Shown here piece by piece: positions 35,693 through 40,124 of a DNA stretch of 40,124 nt (positions are counted from its first letter, which is position 1; each line of letters opens with the position of its first letter). The position numbers and the translations under genes were made by a program. The notes below the pieces were generated by a model. That model was not told the origin of the DNA, ran no database searches, and was given only the letters and a program-made list of their open reading frames with translations. Origin of the DNA: Spirochaetota bacterium (GTDB taxonomy: Bacteria; Spirochaetota; Spirochaetia; CADAEX01); the NCBI GenBank assembly GCA_009786125.1, contig WQTU01000129.1, positions 1 to 40,124 on the forward strand. Reading direction: 5' to 3'.

Positions 35693-37162
35693 ATGGATTC
35701 TGAAAAAACAGCAGAAACAAACGAAAAGAAAAAATGGAAAAACAAAATTATTCTGGCATTGCTGTTATGCTTTGTATTTTTAGGCATTGCAAGCATTGCG
35801 GTTTATTTTGTTTGGCAGAGTACGAACTATCTTGTAACGGAAAACGCAAGGGTAACAACAACCCTGTTTTACATAATGCCGTCGGCGCCGGGCACGCTGG
35901 AAAGATTCACAGTTCGCGAAGGCAGTTTTGTCAGGAAAAACGAAGTTATTGGCTGGATAGAAAACAGTGAATCTTTCCGCTCGCCTGCCGACGGCGTGGT
36001 GGTTCGAACCTTTGCGGAGCAGAACCAGATGGTTTCGCCGCTTGAGCCGGTGGCTGTTATAGCCGACATCAACAATTTGCACATTCAGGCCAATGTCGAA
36101 GAAACTTACATCGCGCGGCTTCAAATAGGGCAGCCTGTTGCTGTTACAATAGACGCGCTTGGCCGGCGGCAATTCATTGGCTACCTCTCTGAAATCGGCA
36201 GGATTACGGATGCAGCGCTTACCGGCGATATTATGAGTTTTACAACCACCGGCAGGTTTACGAAAGTAACGCAATTGCTTCCCGTAAAAATAATTCTGAA
36301 AGATGATATTGATTTAAGCAGCTTCATTGGGTTAAACGCAAAAATAAAAGCCAGATTGCAGGCGCAGCGCAACATAACCCAGCCTCCGGATATTGACAAT
36401 AAAGAAGCAATTCCCGCAGGAGCAGCCAGAATTACTGTAAGAGGCACAGTTAAGAGTATGGAAAGCAGGAATGTATTTACCACGCTTGGTAATATAGTAA
36501 GGCTGGTTTATGTTGAAGCAGGAGACCGCGTAACAGAGGGGCAGGTATTAGGCATACTTGAGGATACTGATGATTCTTTGCTTACTGTGGCTCATCAGCA
36601 TGCAGAAAGCGCTTTGCGAAACGCACGAACAGAATTGAAAACAATTGAGTTTAGCCACGAAAACAACAAGGCTTTCTATGCTGCCGGCAGTATATCACGC
36701 TTTGATTTTCGGCAATCAGAAGATGCGCTTGCTCATGCCCAAAACAGATACAGGGATGCGCAGGTGCTTTTTAATGCCGCGCTTCATGCTCTTGGCAGGC
36801 AATTGATTAAAGCGCCAATAAGCGGTGCAGTAACTGCGGTTTTTGCCAGAGAGGGCGTACCTGGTCCCGGACTTTTATTTGTAGTAGAAGATACAGACAA
36901 CTTAAAGATTATAACAAGATTCAGGGAATATGACATTGGCAGGATAAAAACAGGCATGGATGTTCTTATAACTTCGGATGCAACAGGTGATGCTGTTTAT
37001 ACGGGGAGAATCAGCAGAATAAATCCGGCTGCAATTAAAAATGAATTCGGAGAAACTGTAGCAGCATCTGTTGTTGAGTTTGAAGCTGAAGTTGCCGTTA
37101 CCTCTGCAAACACAGATTTGCGCATAGGCACGAATACACGGCTTACAGTAATTCTGGATTAG
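35693..37162 (+). CDS. HlyD/MFP-family membrane fusion protein with two successive barrel-sandwich modules
   Basis: N-terminal TM; APGTLERFTVREGSFVRKNEVIGWIE...VVRTFAEQNQMVSPLEPVAVIADINNLHIQANVEE, then VRLVYVEAGDRVTEGQVLGILED...RQLIKAPISGAVTAVFAREGVPGPGLLFVVEDTDNLKIITRFRE. Confidence 0.9.
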   Translation: MDSEKTAETNEKKKWKNKIILALLLCFVFLGIASIAVYFVWQSTNYLVTENARVTTTLFYIMPSAPGTLERFTVREGSFVRKNEVIGWIENSESFRSPADGVVVRTFAEQNQMVSPLEPVAVIADINNLHIQANVEETYIARLQIGQPVAVTIDALGRRQFIGYLSEIGRITDAALTGDIMSFTTTGRFTKVTQLLPVKIILKDDIDLSSFIGLNAKIKARLQAQRNITQPPDIDNKEAIPAGAARITVRGTVKSMESRNVFTTLGNIVRLVYVEAGDRVTEGQVLGILEDTDDSLLTVAHQHAESALRNARTELKTIEFSHENNKAFYAAGSISRFDFRQSEDALAHAQNRYRDAQVLFNAALHALGRQLIKAPISGAVTAVFAREGVPGPGLLFVVEDTDNLKIITRFREYDIGRIKTGMDVLITSDATGDAVYTGRISRINPAAIKNEFGETVAASVVEFEAEVAVTSANTDLRIGTNTRLTVILD

Positions 37163-37179
37163 CTCCAATGAAAGGTATT

Positions 37180-38106
37180 TTAATCCCTGCTCACCCGCTC
37201 AATCTGGAAATTATTGAGAATCAATATTTCAGGTCTGTACTCAAAGTGCATCGTGTCGATTAAATTCCAGTTTCCGCCCCAAAGAAAGCCGTAGTTCTCA
37301 AAAGCCGCAACAACCGATTCCGGCGGCATATAGTGGGTCTCGCGGCTTACTGTATACTTTGCCATTCCCCTTGCACGAGTCCACTGCCAATATGTATGAC
37401 GGCCTCTTAAGTCTCTGGGCAGAAGATCTATTGCAGTGCCGTAGGAATGGTTGCTGCGGCGGTTTGTGCCGGCTATATTGCGCCAGTTCCAGCCAAAAGA
37501 CGGCGGGCTGGTTCGCAGTTCTGCGATCCATTCATTGATATAAGGGTCGGTCAATGCGTCGCGGCGAATACGCGCTTGAATGCGATCCAGAATCGGCGCC
37601 ACATAAGAATGTACTATCATTTTTACACCAAGGAAAGAATACATCACCTGCATGTCCCAGCTTGCATCTTGATTTGGCGCAGACCATAGTGTGTCAAATA
37701 AATAAGGCGAACCAACAGAACGAACCGGGTTATTAAAAGCGGCCAGCCTTTCGCTGGGAGTGCCAACCCACGGATAAGCATAAAAATCCCAGGGATAGTA
37801 GTTTTCCCATTGATCACGCAGCTCTCCGGGCAAAAATCGACCGTTTGCAAAATAAAACCGCCTGCCATTGACTAGCATGGTCCAGTCATCATCAATAAAC
37901 TCCACATTGCTGACTTTAGTTGGGTAAGCCTTGGCAAAAGCCAGCATGATTTCTTTCTGGGCTTCAAGGTTGTCGAGAATTGTTAAAGTAGAAGCTATGA
38001 GTATGGGCTCATCTGCCCTGGGTTCCGGTATTGTTTGGCAGCCTGACAAAAACCCTGCTGCTAATATTATCAGAATTAATAGTTTGTTAAAAGTTACTTT
38101 TTTCAT
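37180..38106 (-). CDS. M15-family (VanY/DacB-like) peptidase, predicted lipoprotein
   Basis: Lipobox AAGFLSGC; NHSYGTAIDLLPRDLRGRHTYW...GFLWGGNWNLIDTMHFEYRPE (zinc-ligand pattern HxxxxAID...DxMHFE). Confidence 0.88.
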   Translation of the reverse strand: MKKVTFNKLLILIILAAGFLSGCQTIPEPRADEPILIASTLTILDNLEAQKEIMLAFAKAYPTKVSNVEFIDDDWTMLVNGRRFYFANGRFLPGELRDQWENYYPWDFYAYPWVGTPSERLAAFNNPVRSVGSPYLFDTLWSAPNQDASWDMQVMYSFLGVKMIVHSYVAPILDRIQARIRRDALTDPYINEWIAELRTSPPSFGWNWRNIAGTNRRSNHSYGTAIDLLPRDLRGRHTYWQWTRARGMAKYTVSRETHYMPPESVVAAFENYGFLWGGNWNLIDTMHFEYRPEILILNNFQIERVSRD

Positions 38107-38339
38107 GATACAAGAATAATATTTTTTTGGCAGAAGCTCAAGCTATGTCCTTTAATCAACGCCAATTTTCCTAATGTTTCTTTATTCATGATATATTTTA
38201 TACCTACAATTATAACAGGGGTGAAATCTTCCCTGGTTATTCTTAAGGGTGAAATTATCACAGGTTAATCACCCCTTAACTTGATAGACACACTTAAATT
38301 TGGCGGTTATGTGCTTTAGCTGCAAAAGGTGCGCTTATT

Positions 38340-38579
38340 TTGACGGTTACAGAAGAATATGATGCTTTGGCTGAACATTATGCCAAAAACCCGCCTAAAG
38401 CAGACCCCGCTAAAAAAGGAACCGGCTTTTTTACCAGACGAACTGCCGAAGCCTGTACAATAACCATTGACAGCCTGTCGGCAGATTATCTGACGATAAA
38501 AGCGATGGCAACACATAAAACTCCTGCAGAAATTATCAGTGAAATGATTCGGGAACAGATTGCTGCATCACAACAGTAA
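38340..38579 (+). CDS. Small antitoxin-like protein, TTG start
   Basis: 79 aa; ...CTITIDSLSADYLTIKAMATHKTPAEIISEMIREQIAASQQ resembles a short ribbon-helix-helix-type region; no adjacent toxin seen. Confidence 0.5.
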   Translation: MTVTEEYDALAEHYAKNPPKADPAKKGTGFFTRRTAEACTITIDSLSADYLTIKAMATHKTPAEIISEMIREQIAASQQ

Positions 38580-38639
38580 CAGCGTCTTTTTCATATAACC
38601 GGTCAATGGTCTTCTTTAAAATTCCTCGCACAAAAGGCA

Positions 38640-38673
38640 AAAAAGCCGGAAAAAGAGCTTTTCCGGCTTTTTT
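38640..38673. terminator. Bidirectional Rho-independent terminator
   Basis: aaaaagccggaaaa-agagc-ttttccggcttttttt between converging genes. Confidence 0.9.
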
Positions 38674-38687
38674 AGTAAGTGCTGTGA

Positions 38688-40124
38688 TTACGGCTGTCTG
38701 CTCCAGACGTGAGTAGTTGTATTGCGGATAAAGATGCCGGGTTGGGAACCGTAACTCAGATATATATCCCTAAAATTAGTGCTTGGGGTGCCTCCAGGTC
38801 CTATGATTCCTCCTGTTCCATTACCAGAGAACGTTACATTCGACCCAATAATTATGGTGTGAAGGTTATTGGCGCCAGCAAACGTTTGGACATGTATGGT
38901 TACGCCGCTTGGAATGGTAACAGTTTGCAGATCCATGTTATCCGCAAAATTATGGTTAGTAAAATTTCCCAGTGGAATTCCTCCTATCTCACTAGGAAAT
39001 ATAAGATTGGTACTGTTGCCCGTATATGTGCCGTTTACCTGAAGCCGCCCATTTACTACGGTAAATGTAAGACCGGGAAAACCGTAGACTACACCCCCAG
39101 GACCAAGTACTAAAGCCGGATGAATAGTTAAGTTAAGCGTCCCTGAGTGTGTTCCCGCATCGTTTGTGGCAGTAACTGTAAAAGAGTGTGTTCCTGCGGC
39201 TGTGGGCGTTCCCGATATTACCCCGTCGTTAAAGCTCATGCCTGGCGGCAAGCTGCCAGTATGAGACCATGTAAAAGGAGCGGTGCCTCTGGCCTCTAAA
39301 GTATAGCTGAACCCTCTGCCCTGTGTGCCGCTTCCCATGGTAGCTTCATTAGAAACTATTTGAGGAGGCTGCGCAACGTTGGTAATTACTATGGTAAACG
39401 TTCGCGAATGCGTAGGTGGTGTACCTGTACCGCTTGCAGTAGCCGTAAATGTAAAGGTACCGGCGGCGGTGGGCGTTCCCGATAGTACTCCTCCGGTACG
39501 AGTTATGCCTGGCGGCAAGCTGCCGCTATGAGACCATGTAATAGGCGCAGTTCCCGAGGCTACAAGCGCTTGGCTATATTCTTGACCAACCACGCCGCCC
39601 GGTAATGCTTCTGTAGTTATTCTTGGCGGAGTTGCTCCGGGAAGAACCCTTATGGTAAGCTCCTGCGTGGCTGTATTGCCGGCATTTGCGGCGGTAACTG
39701 TAAAAATAAAAGTACCTGCCGCAGTGGGTGTTCCTGTGATTACGCCTGTATTTGCATTCAAAGACAAACCACCAGGTAAACTGCCGCCGGTAACAGACCA
39801 GGTAATTGGCGTATCCCCCGTAGCTGCAAGCGTTTGGGCAGGGTAAACCATGTTTGCAGTGCCATCCGGCAATACGCTTGTGGTAATTTCCAGCGGCGGG
39901 GGCAGCGGGGTAAGGTTTACACTTACAGTGAATGTTTGGGTTATATTTTCGCGGGTTACAGTTACTGAAAAGGGACCGCCAGTTATTGCAGACTGGTCAG
40001 ACGCCGGACGTACACCGGTAACAGTAATTGTTGTGCCTGTAACGCTTGCAGTAACGCCAGCCGGCAACGCGGAAGTATCTAATGTAACAGTGCCTGCTGC
40101 TGTTCCGCCAACATTTACAGTTGC
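38688..40124 (-). CDS. Large surface protein, C-terminal part: putative-Ig (He_PIG-like) repeats plus BspA-like segment; 5' end outside window
   Basis: Repeated APITWSHSGSLPPGITRTGGVLSGTPTAAGTFTFTATASG modules; C-terminal NLIFPSEIGGIPLGNFTNHNFADNMDLQTVTIPSGVTIHVQTFAGANNLHTIIIGSNV. The frame stays open upstream of 40067 to the window edge. Confidence 0.87.
   Translation of the reverse strand, partial: ATVNVGGTAAGTVTLDTSALPAGVTASVTGTTITVTGVRPASDQSAITGGPFSVTVTRENITQTFTVSVNLTPLPPPLEITTSVLPDGTANMVYPAQTLAATGDTPITWSVTGGSLPGGLSLNANTGVITGTPTAAGTFIFTVTAANAGNTATQELTIRVLPGATPPRITTEALPGGVVGQEYSQALVASGTAPITWSHSGSLPPGITRTGGVLSGTPTAAGTFTFTATASGTGTPPTHSRTFTIVITNVAQPPQIVSNEATMGSGTQGRGFSYTLEARGTAPFTWSHTGSLPPGMSFNDGVISGTPTAAGTHSFTVTATNDAGTHSGTLNLTIHPALVLGPGGVVYGFPGLTFTVVNGRLQVNGTYTGNSTNLIFPSEIGGIPLGNFTNHNFADNMDLQTVTIPSGVTIHVQTFAGANNLHTIIIGSNVTFSGNGTGGIIGPGGTPSTNFRDIYLSYGSQPGIFIRNTTTHVWSRQP

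Noticed and set aside
38709-39846. Repeated sequence blocks in the surface-protein region considered as mobile or CRISPR-like repeats
   Set aside because: They correspond to ~85-aa putative-Ig protein modules in one long reading frame.

Overview
This window reads like an AT-rich, low-redundancy chromosome segment of a Treponema-like spirochaete (inferred from gene content and lipoprotein/outer-membrane style, not from a search). Housekeeping genes: hisF, ileS, tRNA-Phe(GAA), rluD, yggS, ligA, hemW, two tandem signal peptidase I genes, smpB and tmRNA/ssrA. Accessory content: an internally deleted ISAs1 transposase, BrnT/BrnA and VapB/VapC-type toxin-antitoxin pairs, three formylglycine-generating-enzyme (FGE/SUMF1) fold proteins (one a frameshifted relic), a cytidylyltransferase-kinase fusion, a CofE-like ligase beside two nitroreductases, a MerR-linked heterodimeric ABC exporter with a double-module HlyD protein, a frameshifted beta-helix lipoprotein and a large putative-Ig/BspA-like surface protein running off the end. 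The strongest unusual signals are: (1) a dispersed, hairpin-rich repeat family (TTATTTCCGAATGAAGCGAG...) that sits at gene 3' ends, shows compensatory stem changes between copies, and has a full copy inserted in frame in hemW; hemW also carries a second, unrelated three-hairpin in-frame insertion; (2) two ~74-bp MITE-like palindromes whose interior is inverted relative to their ends; (3) a HxGH-type nucleotidyltransferase fused to a choline/ethanolamine-kinase-like domain; (4) FGE proteins with C-termini resembling DGR variable regions but no reverse transcriptase in the window. All family names come from reading motifs by eye; no searches were run.
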